DNA of 64,000 nt from Pseudomonas sp. CCC3.1 (GCF_034347405.1 NZ_CP133778.1:3782001-3846000); one strand, 5' to 3'; shown: positions 7,325 to 16,663, numbered from the stretch's first letter. Notes: generated from the sequence alone by a model not told the origin. Program-made: numbers and translations.

Positions 7325-9016
7325 TTACTTTTTAAGGCCCAGTTTTTTCAGTTCTTCATCACGCAATTCACGGCGCAAGATTTTGCCTACGTTAGTCGTC
7401 GGCAGGCTCTCACGGAACTCGATAATCTTCGGCGCCTTGTAGGCGGTGAGATTGGCGCGCATGTGAGTCATGACCTGCTCTTTGGTCAGGGTCATGCCCG
7501 GCTTGACCACGATATAAACCTTGATCACTTCGCCGGTTTTTTCATCTGGAATGCCGATAGCCGCTGATTGCAGCACGCCCGGCAATGAAGCCATCACGTC
7601 TTCGAGTTCATTCGGGTACACGTTGAAGCCCGACACCAGAATCATGTCTTTTTTGCGGTCGACAATGCGCATGTAGCCATCAGGCTGGATGATCGCAATA
7701 TCACCGGACTTCAACCAACCGTCGCTGTCCATGATTTCGGCCGTCGCATCAGGACGCTGCCAATAACCCTTCATGACTTGCGGGCCTTTGATGCACAGCT
7801 CGCCCACTTCACCGAACGGCAGTTCTTCGCCCGCATCGTTGATCACTTTGCACAGGGTAGACGGCATCGGAATGCCGATGGTGCCTACCTGAATGTTTTG
7901 GATCGGGTTTACCGAGGCCACCGGGCTGGTTTCGGTCATGCCGTAACCTTCGCAAATCGGGCAACCGGTCACTGTCTTCCAGCGCTCAGCCACCGACAGT
8001 TGCAACGCCATGCCGCCCGACAACGTGACCTTGAGGGGCGAGAAGTCCAGCTTGCGGAAGGCATCGCTGTTGCACAGCGCAACAAACAGGGTGTTGAGCC
8101 CGACAAAACCGGTGAATTTCCACTTCGACAGTTCTTTGACCATCGCCGGCAAATCGCGCGGGTTGCTGATCAAGATGTTGTGGTTGCCCAGCAACATCAT
8201 CGCCATGCAATGAAAGGTGAACGCGTAGATGTGGTACAGCGGCAATGGGGTAATCAGGATTTCACAGCCCTCATTGAGGTTGGAACCCATCAACGCCTTG
8301 CACTGCAACATGTTGGCGATCAGGTTGCGATGGGTCAGCATCGCGCCCTTGGCCACACCCGTGGTGCCGCCCGTGTACTGAAGTACAGCCACATCGTTGC
8401 TGGCCGGATTGGCTTCATTAACCGGCTGGCCATGACCCTTGCTCAGTACGTCGTTGAACTTGATGGCTTTAGGCAAGTGATACGCCGGAACCATTTTCTT
8501 CACGTATTTGATGACACTGTTGATCAGCAAGCGCTTGAAGGGCGACAGCAAGTCGGCCACTTCGGTGACGATCACATGCTTGACTGAGGTCTGGGGCACG
8601 ACCTTTTCGGCCAGGTGCGCCATGTTCGCCAGGCAAACCAGCGCCTTGGCACCGGAGTCATTAAATTGGTGTTCCATTTCCCGCGCGGTGTAAAGCGGGT
8701 TGGTGTTAACCACGATCAAGCCGGCGCGGATGGCTCCGAACACAGCGATAGGGTATTGCAGCACGTTGGGCAACTGAACAGCGATACGGTCGCCGGGTTG
8801 CAGGTCGGTGTGTTGCTGCAACCAGGCCGCAAAAGCGCCTGACAGCTCGTAGAGCTCACCGTAAGTGATGGTTTTGCCGAGGTTGCTGAATGCCGGCTTG
8901 TCGGCGAAACGTTGGCAAGATTGGCGCAATACCGTCTGAATATTTGGGTATTCGTCAGGATTGATTTCAGCAGCAATCCCAGCTGGGTACTTATCCTTCC
9001 AAAAGCCTTCAATCAT
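7325..9016 (-). CDS. fadD1: Long-chain fatty-acid--CoA ligase
   Basis: 563 residues; activates fatty acids to acyl-CoA with ATP at the inner membrane, as the entry to beta-oxidation. The AMP-binding signature YTGGTTGVAKGAMLTHRN lies near residue 215, EGYGMTETSPVASVNP near 360, and the C-terminal lysine block KILRRELRDEELKKLGLKK closes the protein. The N-terminus (FWKDKYPAGIAAEINPDEYP) fits Pseudomonas FadD1. It is followed upstream by a second, clearly paralogous ligase in the same direction, the fadD1-fadD2 tandem known in P. aeruginosa and P. putida. The 347-bp gap before it and the fadD2 terminator suggest its own promoter. Confidence 0.95.
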   Translation of the reverse strand: MIEGFWKDKYPAGIAAEINPDEYPNIQTVLRQSCQRFADKPAFSNLGKTITYGELYELSGAFAAWLQQHTDLQPGDRIAVQLPNVLQYPIAVFGAIRAGLIVVNTNPLYTAREMEHQFNDSGAKALVCLANMAHLAEKVVPQTSVKHVIVTEVADLLSPFKRLLINSVIKYVKKMVPAYHLPKAIKFNDVLSKGHGQPVNEANPASNDVAVLQYTGGTTGVAKGAMLTHRNLIANMLQCKALMGSNLNEGCEILITPLPLYHIYAFTFHCMAMMLLGNHNILISNPRDLPAMVKELSKWKFTGFVGLNTLFVALCNSDAFRKLDFSPLKVTLSGGMALQLSVAERWKTVTGCPICEGYGMTETSPVASVNPIQNIQVGTIGIPMPSTLCKVINDAGEELPFGEVGELCIKGPQVMKGYWQRPDATAEIMDSDGWLKSGDIAIIQPDGYMRIVDRKKDMILVSGFNVYPNELEDVMASLPGVLQSAAIGIPDEKTGEVIKVYIVVKPGMTLTKEQVMTHMRANLTAYKAPKIIEFRESLPTTNVGKILRRELRDEELKKLGLKK

Positions 9017-9363
9017 GGAAGCCCACTCCTCAGCGCGAATTCTTCACCGCATTTGATGCGGTTATTATTTGTTTGATTTTTGTAATGGATAATTCTGGCT
9101 TTTTACTTACCGACAAGTCACAAAGCGCGCCGAGAGTAGCAGCTTTGCCAGAGGTCGCCTAGGGCCAAAAACAGGCCTCAGCGTCACCTTTCTGACTGTC
9201 CTACAATCCTAAGTCACCATTAGAGCAGTAACTCTATTACGGTCAAAACCTCTCTAAACAAGGGCTTACAGCGCGCCTAGAGAGCATTTTCGATTGTTTT
9301 ACAGGTAAATAAAAACGCCCGCCTACCAATGGCACGCGGGCGTTTGTCGCCAAGCTGGAAGAA
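9017..9363. other. Intergenic region between fadD2 and fadD1
   Basis: This 347-bp gap holds the fadD1 promoter region (minus strand) and, at its right end, the fadD2 terminator. The part near 9060-9110 is AT-rich. No clear PsrA or FadR palindrome was recognised by eye. Confidence 0.5.
9313..9345 (-). terminator. Rho-independent terminator of fadD2
   Basis: Minus-strand transcript forms AAACGCCCGC ... GCGGGCGTTT with a 13-nt loop, followed by TTATTT. It starts 18 bp after the fadD2 stop. Confidence 0.85.
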
Positions 9364-11052
9364 TCAGACGGTATCTCGTAACTCGCGGCGCAATATCTTG
9401 CCTACCGGCGTCATGGGCAACGAATCACGCACGACGATCTGTTTGGGTACTTTGTAGCCGGTGAAATTATCTTTGCAAAACGCTTTAAGCTCTTCGACGC
9501 TCACTCCGCCTGCACGGGGCACGACGAACAGCTTGACCGCCTCGCCTGTCCGTTCGTCGGGTACACCGATGACCGCACAGTTCGCCACCTTGGGGTGAGA
9601 CATCACAATGTCTTCGATCTCATTGGGGTACACGTTGAAGCCCGAGACGATAATCAGGTCTTTTTTGCGATCAACGATGCGCACAAAACCATCAGGATCA
9701 ATCACTGCGATATCGCCCGTCTTGAACCACCCCTCGGCATCCAGCACTTCAGCCGTCGCTTCCGGGTTTTTCCAGTAGCCTTTCATCACTTGCGGGCCTT
9801 TGACGCACAGTTCTCCGCGCTCCCCCAGCCCCAGTTCAAGACCGTCATCGCTGATGACTTTCATGATTGTACCCGGCACCGGTATGCCCACTGTGCCCAG
9901 CCGGGCGTGGACACCGTACGGGTTGGTACTGGCCACCGGCGAGGTTTCGGTCAGACCGTAACCTTCGACGATGCGACAACCGGTGAGTTTTTCCCAACGC
10001 AATGCGGTGGCTTTGACCAGCGCCGTGCCGCCCGAGTTAGTCAGTTTGAGGTGAGAAAAGTCCAGAGTCTTGAAGTCAGGATGGTCCATCAGCGCCACAA
10101 ACAAGGTGTTGAGGCCCAATAGCCCGGTAAACTGGCAGTTCTTCATCTCCTTGATAAAGCCTTTGATGTCGCGCGGGTTGGTGATCAGGACGTTGTGATT
10201 GCCGGTCACCATCATGCACATGCAATTCGCGGTGAACGCATAGATATGGTAAAGCGGCAGCGGCGCAATCATCACTTCCCGGCCCTCTTTGAGCAGCGGC
10301 AAGCCATCGTCCGCGAGCTGTGAGAGGCAACCTCGAATCTGCTGCATGTTGGCGACCAGATTGCCGTGGGTCAGCATCGCGCCTTTTGGCAAGCCGGTAG
10401 TGCCGCCGGTGTATTGCAGCACGGCGATGTCATCGAGCCTCGCTTGCAAAGGCCGAATGGCGTGCCCGGCCCCCTGCTGCAAGACGCTTTTGAAGGGAAT
10501 GGCCTGTGGCAGGCGGTACGAAGGGACAAGCTTTTTAACCTTGTCGACCACCAGGTTAGTGATCCAGCCTTTTGCAGCGGGCATCAGGTCGCCCATTTTG
10601 GCTTCAATCAGGTAGTCGATCTCTGTGTCTTCGATCACCTCCTGCACGCGCTTGCCAAACATGTTCAGGTATACCAGTGCTCGAATCCCTGCACTCTTGA
10701 ACTGATGGCGCATCTCGCGCGAGGTGTACAGCGGGTTGGTATTGACCACCACCAGCCCTGCACGCAGCGCCCCGAAAACGGCGATCGGGTATTGAAGGAC
10801 GTTGGGCATTTGTACGGCGATGCGATCACCGGGCTTGAGGTCGGTGTGCTGTTGCAGATAACCGGCAAATGCCGCGCTGTGTCGCTCAAGCTCGGCATAA
10901 GTCAGGGTCACCCCCAGGTTACTGAAGGCAGGACGATCGGCGAATTTCTTGCAGGAGCGTTCAAAGACATCAACCACCGACGTAAAGGCCGTCATATCAA
11001 TGTCCAGCGGGACGCCTGCGGGGCGTTTGTCATTCCAGAAATCAGGTTGCAT
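9364..11052 (-). CDS. fadD2: Long-chain fatty-acid--CoA ligase, second copy
   Basis: 562 residues, paralogous to fadD1 along its whole length. YTGGTTGLPKGAMLTHGN is the AMP-binding loop, EGYGLTETSPVASTNP the adenylate motif, and KILRRELRDTV the C-terminus with the catalytic lysine. The start at 11052 (MQPDFWNDKRPAG) has AGAGGA upstream; the longer reading from 11109 has no homology. Compared with FadD1 it has an insertion around CLSQLADDGLPLLKEGREV. The two enzymes probably differ in chain-length preference or induction, as reported for P. aeruginosa FadD1/FadD2. The divergent hydrolase and PhaJ genes lie directly upstream. Confidence 0.95.
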   Translation of the reverse strand: MQPDFWNDKRPAGVPLDIDMTAFTSVVDVFERSCKKFADRPAFSNLGVTLTYAELERHSAAFAGYLQQHTDLKPGDRIAVQMPNVLQYPIAVFGALRAGLVVVNTNPLYTSREMRHQFKSAGIRALVYLNMFGKRVQEVIEDTEIDYLIEAKMGDLMPAAKGWITNLVVDKVKKLVPSYRLPQAIPFKSVLQQGAGHAIRPLQARLDDIAVLQYTGGTTGLPKGAMLTHGNLVANMQQIRGCLSQLADDGLPLLKEGREVMIAPLPLYHIYAFTANCMCMMVTGNHNVLITNPRDIKGFIKEMKNCQFTGLLGLNTLFVALMDHPDFKTLDFSHLKLTNSGGTALVKATALRWEKLTGCRIVEGYGLTETSPVASTNPYGVHARLGTVGIPVPGTIMKVISDDGLELGLGERGELCVKGPQVMKGYWKNPEATAEVLDAEGWFKTGDIAVIDPDGFVRIVDRKKDLIIVSGFNVYPNEIEDIVMSHPKVANCAVIGVPDERTGEAVKLFVVPRAGGVSVEELKAFCKDNFTGYKVPKQIVVRDSLPMTPVGKILRRELRDTV

Positions 11053-11273
11053 TGTTTTTATCCTCTTACCTGAGCATGTCTGGCTGCATGTGTCATGCAG
11101 TAAAAGCACAGCATCCGGACGTTAACAGTTATCAAGTAGTAGGCAAATAAGGCGATCTTCGCCATTTACATCTTGAATCTTATTACTGCGATTTGGCTTG
11201 AGGACTGGCTACCCCACGAATGCGCTATACACTGCTAGGTTCTGTACGAAAGACACTGTGTAAAGGAATCGTC

Positions 11274-12218
11274 ATGACCCATGAAACCTTTTGGCTGGAG
11301 GCGAATGACCGTACGGGTCTTTTCGTTAACCAGTGGCTGCCTGAGGGCAAGCCCAAGGCCATTATCTTGGTGGCGCATGGCATGGCAGAGCACAGCGGTC
11401 GATACGCCCGCCTGGGCAAGGCCTTGTGCGAGGCCGGTTTTGGGGTCTACGCCCACGACCAGCGCGGCCACGGCAAAACGGCCGAACGCGGGACGCTGGG
11501 CTATTACGCCGATGACGATGGCTGGTGCGCGGTGGTCAGCGATGTGGCAAGCCTGAATCAGCACATTCGCCAAGCGCACCCGGGGGTGCCGGTTTTTCTG
11601 CTCGGCCACAGCATGGGCAGCTACATCGCTCAAGCCTATTTGCTGCACCACAGCGCCAGCTTGCAGGGCGCCATTCTCAGTGCTTCGAACTTCCAGCCGG
11701 TTGCCTTGTACCGCAGCGCCAGCCTGATCGCGCGCTTCGAGCGCTGGCGTCAGGGCCCTAAAGGTCGCAGCGCATTGATCGAGTGGCTATCGTTTGGCTC
11801 GTTTAATAAAGCCTTCAAACCCAATCGCACACGTTATGACTGGCTCAGCCGCGACCCGGTCGAGGTCGATGCGTATGCCAGCGACCCTTTATGCGGCTTT
11901 CGTTGCACCAATCAGTTATGGATCGACCTGCTCGGCGGCTTGCAGCAAATCAGCAAAGCGTCCAATCTCGTTCAGATTGATTCAGCCCTGCCCGTGCTGA
12001 TCATCGGTGGCGCCTGTGACCCGGTCAGTGAAGGCAAGCGTCTGGTAGATCTGGGCAACGCTTTACGTAAAGCAGGCACTCAGCACCTGCAACTTAATCT
12101 GTACCCGCAAGCGCGGCATGAGCTTTTCAATGAAACCAACCGCGACCACGTTACCGCAGACGTTATCGCTTGGCTGAATCAGGCGCTGGGCCATTCGCGC
12201 CCGCCCCGAAGTGAATAA
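11274..12218 (+). CDS. Alpha/beta hydrolase, lysophospholipase/monoacylglycerol lipase type
   Basis: 314 residues without signal peptide. It has a serine hydrolase fold with the oxyanion region VAHGMAEHSGRY (about 33-44), the nucleophile elbow GHSMG (Ser113), the acid near GGACDPVSEG and the histidine in ARHELFNE. The pattern matches PldB/monoacylglycerol lipase-like proteins of the Hydrolase_4 family and PA3301 of P. aeruginosa, which sits in the same position between fadD2 and phaJ1. Likely it releases fatty acids from lysophospholipid or monoglyceride for the adjacent ligases (inference). The start at 11274 has AAGGA 8 nt upstream; the upstream ATG at 11220 is rejected. Confidence 0.85.
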   Translation: MTHETFWLEANDRTGLFVNQWLPEGKPKAIILVAHGMAEHSGRYARLGKALCEAGFGVYAHDQRGHGKTAERGTLGYYADDDGWCAVVSDVASLNQHIRQAHPGVPVFLLGHSMGSYIAQAYLLHHSASLQGAILSASNFQPVALYRSASLIARFERWRQGPKGRSALIEWLSFGSFNKAFKPNRTRYDWLSRDPVEVDAYASDPLCGFRCTNQLWIDLLGGLQQISKASNLVQIDSALPVLIIGGACDPVSEGKRLVDLGNALRKAGTQHLQLNLYPQARHELFNETNRDHVTADVIAWLNQALGHSRPPRSE

Positions 12219-12240
12219 CCGAACCACTCGTTTTTAGAAA

Positions 12241-12262
12241 AAGAATTTAAAATCAAATTCTT
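12241..12262. promoter_or_regulatory. AT-rich palindrome upstream of phaJ
   Basis: Perfect 8-bp arms AAGAATTT / AAATTCTT separated by AAAATC, 34 bp before the phaJ start. It could be an operator or simply an AT-rich hairpin at the end of the hydrolase gene; no known consensus is claimed. Confidence 0.35.
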
Positions 12263-12295
12263 GAAACCAAACACTCGTCACAGGACATGCACTAG

Positions 12296-12766
12296 ATGAC
12301 CCAGGTTACCAACACCCCGTACGAAGCCCTCGAAGTCGGCCAGACTGCCAGCTACAGCAAAACCGTCGAAGAGCGCGACATTCAGCTTTTTGCGGCGATG
12401 TCTGGCGACCACAACCCTGTGCACCTCGACCCTGAATTCGCGGCTGCCACTATGTTCAAAGAGCGCATTGCTCACGGCATGTTCAGCGGGGCGTTGATCA
12501 GCGCTGCTGTGGCGTGCGAGTTGCCTGGGCCGGGCACTATTTATGTCGGCCAGCAAATGAGCTTTCAAAAGCCGGTAAAAATCGGTGACACCTTGACCGT
12601 GCGCCTGGAGATTCTGGAAAAGCTGCCAAAGTTTCGCGTGCGCATTGCCACCCGCGTGTTCAACCAGCGCGATGAAATTGTTGTCGACGGTGAAGCCGAG
12701 ATCATCGCACCCCGCAAGCAGCAAACTGTGACGCTGCCTGTGTTGCCAGCCATCAGCATTGGCTGA
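12296..12766 (+). CDS. phaJ1: (R)-specific enoyl-CoA hydratase, MaoC/PhaJ type
   Basis: 156 residues with a single hot-dog fold. The hydratase 2 motif reads LFAAMSGDHNPVHLD with the catalytic pair Asp38 and His43, followed by FKERIAHGMFSGALIS. The sequence closely matches the recalled P. aeruginosa PhaJ1 (PA3302), also 156 aa with the same ISIG C-terminus. The enzyme hydrates trans-2-enoyl-CoA to (R)-3-hydroxyacyl-CoA, a monomer for polyhydroxyalkanoates. It lies 77 bp behind the hydrolase and divergent from fadD2, forming a fatty-acid use cluster. No PHA synthase is in the window, so the PHA role here is inferred. Confidence 0.92.
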   Translation: MTQVTNTPYEALEVGQTASYSKTVEERDIQLFAAMSGDHNPVHLDPEFAAATMFKERIAHGMFSGALISAAVACELPGPGTIYVGQQMSFQKPVKIGDTLTVRLEILEKLPKFRVRIATRVFNQRDEIVVDGEAEIIAPRKQQTVTLPVLPAISIG

Positions 12767-12778
12767 TCGCACCCAATA

Positions 12779-12978
12779 AAAAACGCCGGCTAGCCAGTAA
12801 TGCCCATCAGTTAAGCGAACGCTGTTTTAAATTCAGCGAAAAACCTGTGGGAGCCTGGCTTGCCAGCGATGCAGCCGATGCGGTTTTTTTGTTAAACCGT
12901 GTCGATGCCATCGCGGGCAAGCCCACTCCCACAGGAAATAGGCGTTAACTGGCTGGCATTAAGCTAGCCGGTGTTTTT
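12779..12978. terminator. Convergent terminator with arms split by a REP insertion
   Basis: AAAAACGCCGGCTAGC (12779-12794) pairs 15 of 16 with GCTAGCCGGTGTTTTT (12963-12978), a typical bidirectional terminator stem with A/T tails. The arms are separated by 168 bp that include a REP palindrome (12844-12935). The right arm overlaps the stop codon of the minus-strand gene. The REP seems to have landed in the loop. Confidence 0.6.
12844..12935. repeat. REP element, second sequence class
   Basis: Ends CCTGTGGGAGCCTGGCTTGC and GGGCAAGCCCACTCCCACAGG are imperfect inverted copies. This is the GTGGGAGC...GCTTGCC class, distinct from the GTAGGAGCGAGC class that dominates the rest of the window. The centre contains a T7 run. 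Confidence 0.8.
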
Positions 12979-13444
12979 ACGAGCGGGCGCGAGCCTGGTT
13001 GCGCAGCGCTTTTACCTGGTCATGATTACGCTGTACGCCATGGTACTGACGCTCAACCAAGTCACGGATACCTACCAGATTGTGCTTGCTGATTTTCTCC
13101 AGCGCTTCCTTATAAGCCTTCAGCGCATGGTCTTCACCGCGCTCAGCCTCGTTAAGCACGGCCTCCTCGCCTTTGCCGGTAAAAATCGACTTTACGTCCA
13201 ACCAGCGGCGGTGCAGGTCACCGGCCACGCTGGTGCTGGTCTCTGGGTCGCCGCCCAATTTACGGACTTCTGCCTGCAATTCTGCAGCGGCAGCGGCGCA
13301 ATCGGCAGAACGTTTTACAAACAGCGCTTTGAGCTCTGGATGGTTAATATCTTCGGCACAGGTTTTGAAACCTTCCTGGCCATCTTTGCTGGTTTCGATC
13401 AGATCGTTCAGGACAGAGATGGCTTCTTTATTAAGATCAGTCAT
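12977..13444 (-). CDS. DUF2383 / PA2169-family four-helix-bundle protein
   Basis: 155 residues, almost all helical, with ferritin-like spacing of acidic and histidine residues (DLIETSKDGQEGFKTCAEDI, ELQAEVRKLGGDPETSTSVA, AERGEDHALKAYKEALEKIS). It matches the PA2169 family of uncharacterised proteins with a predicted ferritin-like bundle, often associated with stress or anaerobiosis in Pseudomonas. No signal peptide. It is probably monocistronic; its stop overlaps the shared terminator stem. Confidence 0.85.
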   Translation of the reverse strand: MTDLNKEAISVLNDLIETSKDGQEGFKTCAEDINHPELKALFVKRSADCAAAAAELQAEVRKLGGDPETSTSVAGDLHRRWLDVKSIFTGKGEEAVLNEAERGEDHALKAYKEALEKISKHNLVGIRDLVERQYHGVQRNHDQVKALRNQARARS

Positions 13445-13652
13445 TGTTCAATTCCTTGCTGAGTTGAGGATCGTGCAATAGAGATTGCAGTCCTCGTGCC
13501 AGCTTTTTCGAATATAAATATTTCTTATTAATCAATCAGTTATTAAAAATCAAAAAATCTGTATCCGGTTTATTTGCATGATCTGTCAATTGGCCTGCAT
13601 GCAAAACGCCTGTATTTTTCATCTTGTTGCTGCACGCACTGAAGGCCGTTGA

Positions 13653-13889
13653 ATGAACCCCGAAAAACTTGAGCTGCTGGTCACCCGCGAAATGCCATTC
13701 GGCAAATACAAAGGCCGAATCATCGCCGACTTGCCTGGCCAGTACTTGAACTGGTTTGCCCGTGAAGGCTTCCCGCACGGCGAGCTGGGCGGTTTGCTGG
13801 CCCTGATGCAAGAGATCGATCACAACGGTCTGTCAGACCTGCTCGACCCGTTGCGCGCCAAACACGGAAAACCCAAACCTCGCCATTGA
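13653..13889 (+). CDS. DUF3820 family protein
   Basis: 78 residues with the family core MPFGKYKGRIIADLPGQYLN then WFAREGFPHGELGGLL. Family members are small putative nucleic-acid-associated or quorum-regulated proteins of unknown activity. GAAGG precedes the ATG. The aminotransferase gene begins 12 bp after its stop, so the two are probably co-transcribed, although no functional link is known. Confidence 0.85.
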   Translation: MNPEKLELLVTREMPFGKYKGRIIADLPGQYLNWFAREGFPHGELGGLLALMQEIDHNGLSDLLDPLRAKHGKPKPRH

Positions 13890-13901
13890 TAGAGTTGCTT
13901 T

Positions 13902-15095
13902 ATGCCAAGGAACGAAGAGAACGCCCGCGACGAACACTTTTGGCAAGCCATCGCCCAGCGCTACGACGTAGCCCCCGGGCCGGTCAATCTGGAGAATGGC
14001 TACTTCGGGCGCATGACCCGCACGGTGGCACACGACTACCAGCGCACTATCGACTTTATTAACCGCAGCAACTCCGTGCATGTGCGCCAAGTCTTCGATG
14101 AAACCCAAAGCATCGAGATTCGCAATCAATTGGCTGAGTTGCTGGGGGTTGAGCACACGAGCATTGCCCTCACCAACTGCGCGTCGGATGCTCTGCAATC
14201 GGTGATTCGCAACTACAACGGCTTGCAACCCGGCGATCAGTTACTGATCAGCGATCTGGAGTATCACAGCGTCGAGTACGCCATGCGTTGGGTGGCGCAA
14301 CAACGCGGGCTGGAAATCATTGAAATCGCCCACAAGCACCCTGCTACGTATGAAAGCCTGGTCGCCAGCTACCGCGAGGCGTTCGAACATTATCCGCGTA
14401 TCAAGCTGATGGCGCTGACCCATGTGACGCACCGCACCGGGCTCGTGATGCCCGTTCAAGCGATTGCTGAGGCGGCCAAGGCACACGGCGTGGATGTCGT
14501 ACTGGATGGCGCACATGCCTTGGGCCAGATCGATTTTGATCTGCAGGCGCTGGGCGTGCCCTTTGCCGGTTTCAACCTGCACAAATGGATTGGCTCGCCG
14601 CTGACGCTGGGCTTTATGTACATCGATCCACAGCGTCTGGCAGACATTGACCCGGACATGGGCAGCAAACGTTACCCCGAACCGGATATTCGCACCCGCT
14701 CGCCCTACGGCACCGCCAACATCCCGGCCTGGCTGACGCTGCCCAAGGTGTTGCAGGAACACCGTGAGCTGGGCGGTTCGAAGGCTAAAGGCGATCGACT
14801 GCGCTATCTGCGCGAGTTATGGGTGAGCGAAGCGCGCCAATTGCCGGGAATTGAAGTGCTGACCCCCGAGGACCCGCGCCTGAACTGCGCCATTACCTCC
14901 ATGCGCTTTACCCATGTAGACGATCAGCAGCCCATGGTCGAGCGCTTGCTCAAGGACTACAACCTGTTCACCGTCGCGCGCAATGGCTCAGCGTGCGGCA
15001 GTTGCATTCGAATAACCGTCGGGTTTGCGACCACGCCAGAAGATATTCAGCAGTTGGTCCGGGCGTTACGGGAATTGTCGCAAGACTCACTGTAA
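13902..15095 (+). CDS. Class V aminotransferase (isopenicillin-N-epimerase/cysteine-desulfurase-like fold)
   Basis: 397 residues, PLP-dependent. The Schiff-base lysine lies in FAGFNLHKWIGSPLTLGFMY (about residue 225), preceded by the aspartate of VVLDGAHALGQIDFD, the typical class V pair. The N-terminal YFGRMTRTVAHDYQ resembles the isopenicillin N epimerase-like branch. The substrate is not deducible; members act as transaminases, epimerases or desulfurases. A CGSC motif near the end (NGSACGSCIRITVGF) is suggestive of a reactive cysteine but is not in the usual desulfurase loop. No strong Shine-Dalgarno is seen, which fits translational coupling to the preceding gene. Confidence 0.82.
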   Translation: MPRNEENARDEHFWQAIAQRYDVAPGPVNLENGYFGRMTRTVAHDYQRTIDFINRSNSVHVRQVFDETQSIEIRNQLAELLGVEHTSIALTNCASDALQSVIRNYNGLQPGDQLLISDLEYHSVEYAMRWVAQQRGLEIIEIAHKHPATYESLVASYREAFEHYPRIKLMALTHVTHRTGLVMPVQAIAEAAKAHGVDVVLDGAHALGQIDFDLQALGVPFAGFNLHKWIGSPLTLGFMYIDPQRLADIDPDMGSKRYPEPDIRTRSPYGTANIPAWLTLPKVLQEHRELGGSKAKGDRLRYLRELWVSEARQLPGIEVLTPEDPRLNCAITSMRFTHVDDQQPMVERLLKDYNLFTVARNGSACGSCIRITVGFATTPEDIQQLVRALRELSQDSL

Positions 15096-15130
15096 GGACA
15101 ATGTTGTTCACTTAAGCAAAAGCGGATCCC

Positions 15131-15184
15131 GTAGGAACGAGCTTCTGATCTTTTAAAAGATCGCGAGGCAAGCTCGCTCCTACA
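15131..15184. repeat. Degenerate REPIN
   Basis: The right arm is intact (GATCGCGAGGCAAGCTCGCTCCTAC at the end), but the left arm GTAGGAACGAGCTTCTGATC has lost the GCCTCGC block, shortening the element to 54 bp. It lies between the convergent aminotransferase and eda. Confidence 0.8.
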
Positions 15185-15280
15185 GATTTCGCAGGGGTCT
15201 AAAACCCCAGGCAAAAAAAGGTGCGCCGACCAAGCGCACCAAAAACCGTAGAACACACAACACAATTCGTTAAATCGCGA

Positions 15281-15946
15281 TCAGTCCAGCAGCGCCAAGG
15301 CCTCGGCGGTGCATTCCTGGATACGGGCCCAATCGCCGTTTTTGATCCATTCGCTGTCGAGCATCCAGCTACCGCCCACACACATGACGTTTTTCAACGC
15401 CATGTAGTTGCGGATGTTCGCCGGGCCAACGCCACCCGTCGGGCAGAATTTCACTTCGCCAAAAGGACCGCCCAGCGCTTTGATTGCCGCTACACCGCCG
15501 CTGACTTCAGCCGGAAACAGTTTGAATCGGCGGTAGCCCAGGCCATAGCCTTCCATGATCCCGGAAGCATTGCTGATGCCCGGCAACAGCGGAATATCGC
15601 TGGCAACGCTGGCTTCAAGCAGGTCACGGGTGATGCCCGGCGTGACAATAAATTGCGAACCGGCTTCTTCAGCCGCTGCCAGCATGTGGCGATCCAGAAT
15701 GGTGCCAGCACCGGTGACCAGTTCAGGGCGCTGATCACGCAGGACACGAATGGCCTCCAGGCCAAACTCCGAACGCAACGTGACTTCCAGGGCGGTCAGG
15801 CCACCTGCTGCCAGCGCATCGGCCAACGGCAGAATGTCCTGCTTGCGTGCAATGGTAATCACCGGAAGAATGCGCGCCTTGGCGCACAGTTCATCGATCA
15901 GGGCGACTTTTTGGGCCATCGTAACGTTGGCAATTTTTGTTGTCAT
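15281..15946 (-). CDS. eda: KDPG aldolase (2-keto-3-deoxy-6-phosphogluconate aldolase)
   Basis: 221 residues from the ATG at 15946, which has AAGGA upstream; an ATG at 15967 overlapping the pgl stop (ATGA) would add seven residues. It cleaves KDPG to pyruvate and glyceraldehyde-3-phosphate, the last Entner-Doudoroff step. Class I aldolase motifs: ARILPVITIARKQDILPLAD, the glutamate of GLTALEVTLRS, and the Schiff-base lysine in YRRFKLFPAEVSGG. FCPTGGVGPANIRNY binds phosphate. Third gene of zwf-pgl-eda; probably transcribed from the zwf promoter under HexR control. Confidence 0.96.
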   Translation of the reverse strand: MTTKIANVTMAQKVALIDELCAKARILPVITIARKQDILPLADALAAGGLTALEVTLRSEFGLEAIRVLRDQRPELVTGAGTILDRHMLAAAEEAGSQFIVTPGITRDLLEASVASDIPLLPGISNASGIMEGYGLGYRRFKLFPAEVSGGVAAIKALGGPFGEVKFCPTGGVGPANIRNYMALKNVMCVGGSWMLDSEWIKNGDWARIQECTAEALALLD

Positions 15947-15963
15947 GGCAGCTGATCCTTGGC

Positions 15964-16663
15964 TCATGGGCACCAGTAAATCTCTAACGTAGGTTGCAGA
16001 AAGGCACGAATCGGCAAGGCGGCAATATCGGTGCCTCCCAGCGCTTCGTTGAGGGTGTTCAATTTGGCCTGACCTTGAATCGACAGGACGGTGTTTCTCG
16101 CGCTCGCCAGCAGGCTGCGGCTCATGCTCAAGCGCTGGTGCGGCACGGTCGGTGCCAGCATCGGCCAGCAACGACGCGCATTGTCCAACTGCAACGCTTG
16201 CGCCAGGTTAGGACTGCCCGGGAACAGCGAGGCGGTATGCCCGTCATCGCCCATGCCCAAGATCAGCACGTCAATGGGCGGTAGTTCAGCCAAAGCCCGG
16301 TCTGCTTGCTCGGCGGCCGCTTCAAGGTTGGCAGCTACGTTGTACAAACCCACAAAGCGCGCTTTGGCAGCCGGGCCTTGCAGCAAATTCTTTTTCAGCA
16401 AACCCGCGTTGCTGTCAGCGTGTTCAACCGGCACCCAGCGCTCGTCAGCCAGACTGACAACCACTTTGGACCAGTCAACCGGCTGCTTGATCAGGCTCTG
16501 GAAAAACGCCACCGGGCTGCGACCGCCCGACACGACCAGCGTCGCAACGCCGCGCTCAGCAATGGCTTCATTCAGTTGCTCGGCAACCGCTTGTGCCAAA
16601 CCCTCGGCGAGTACCATCGGGTTCTTGAAGGTGTGCGCAGTGACACCTTCAGGCAGTTTCAAA

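Noticed and set aside
15947..16171. 75-codon N-terminal extension of eda
   Set aside because: It overlaps pgl in another frame and has no aldolase similarity; the ATG at 15946 has a ribosome site.
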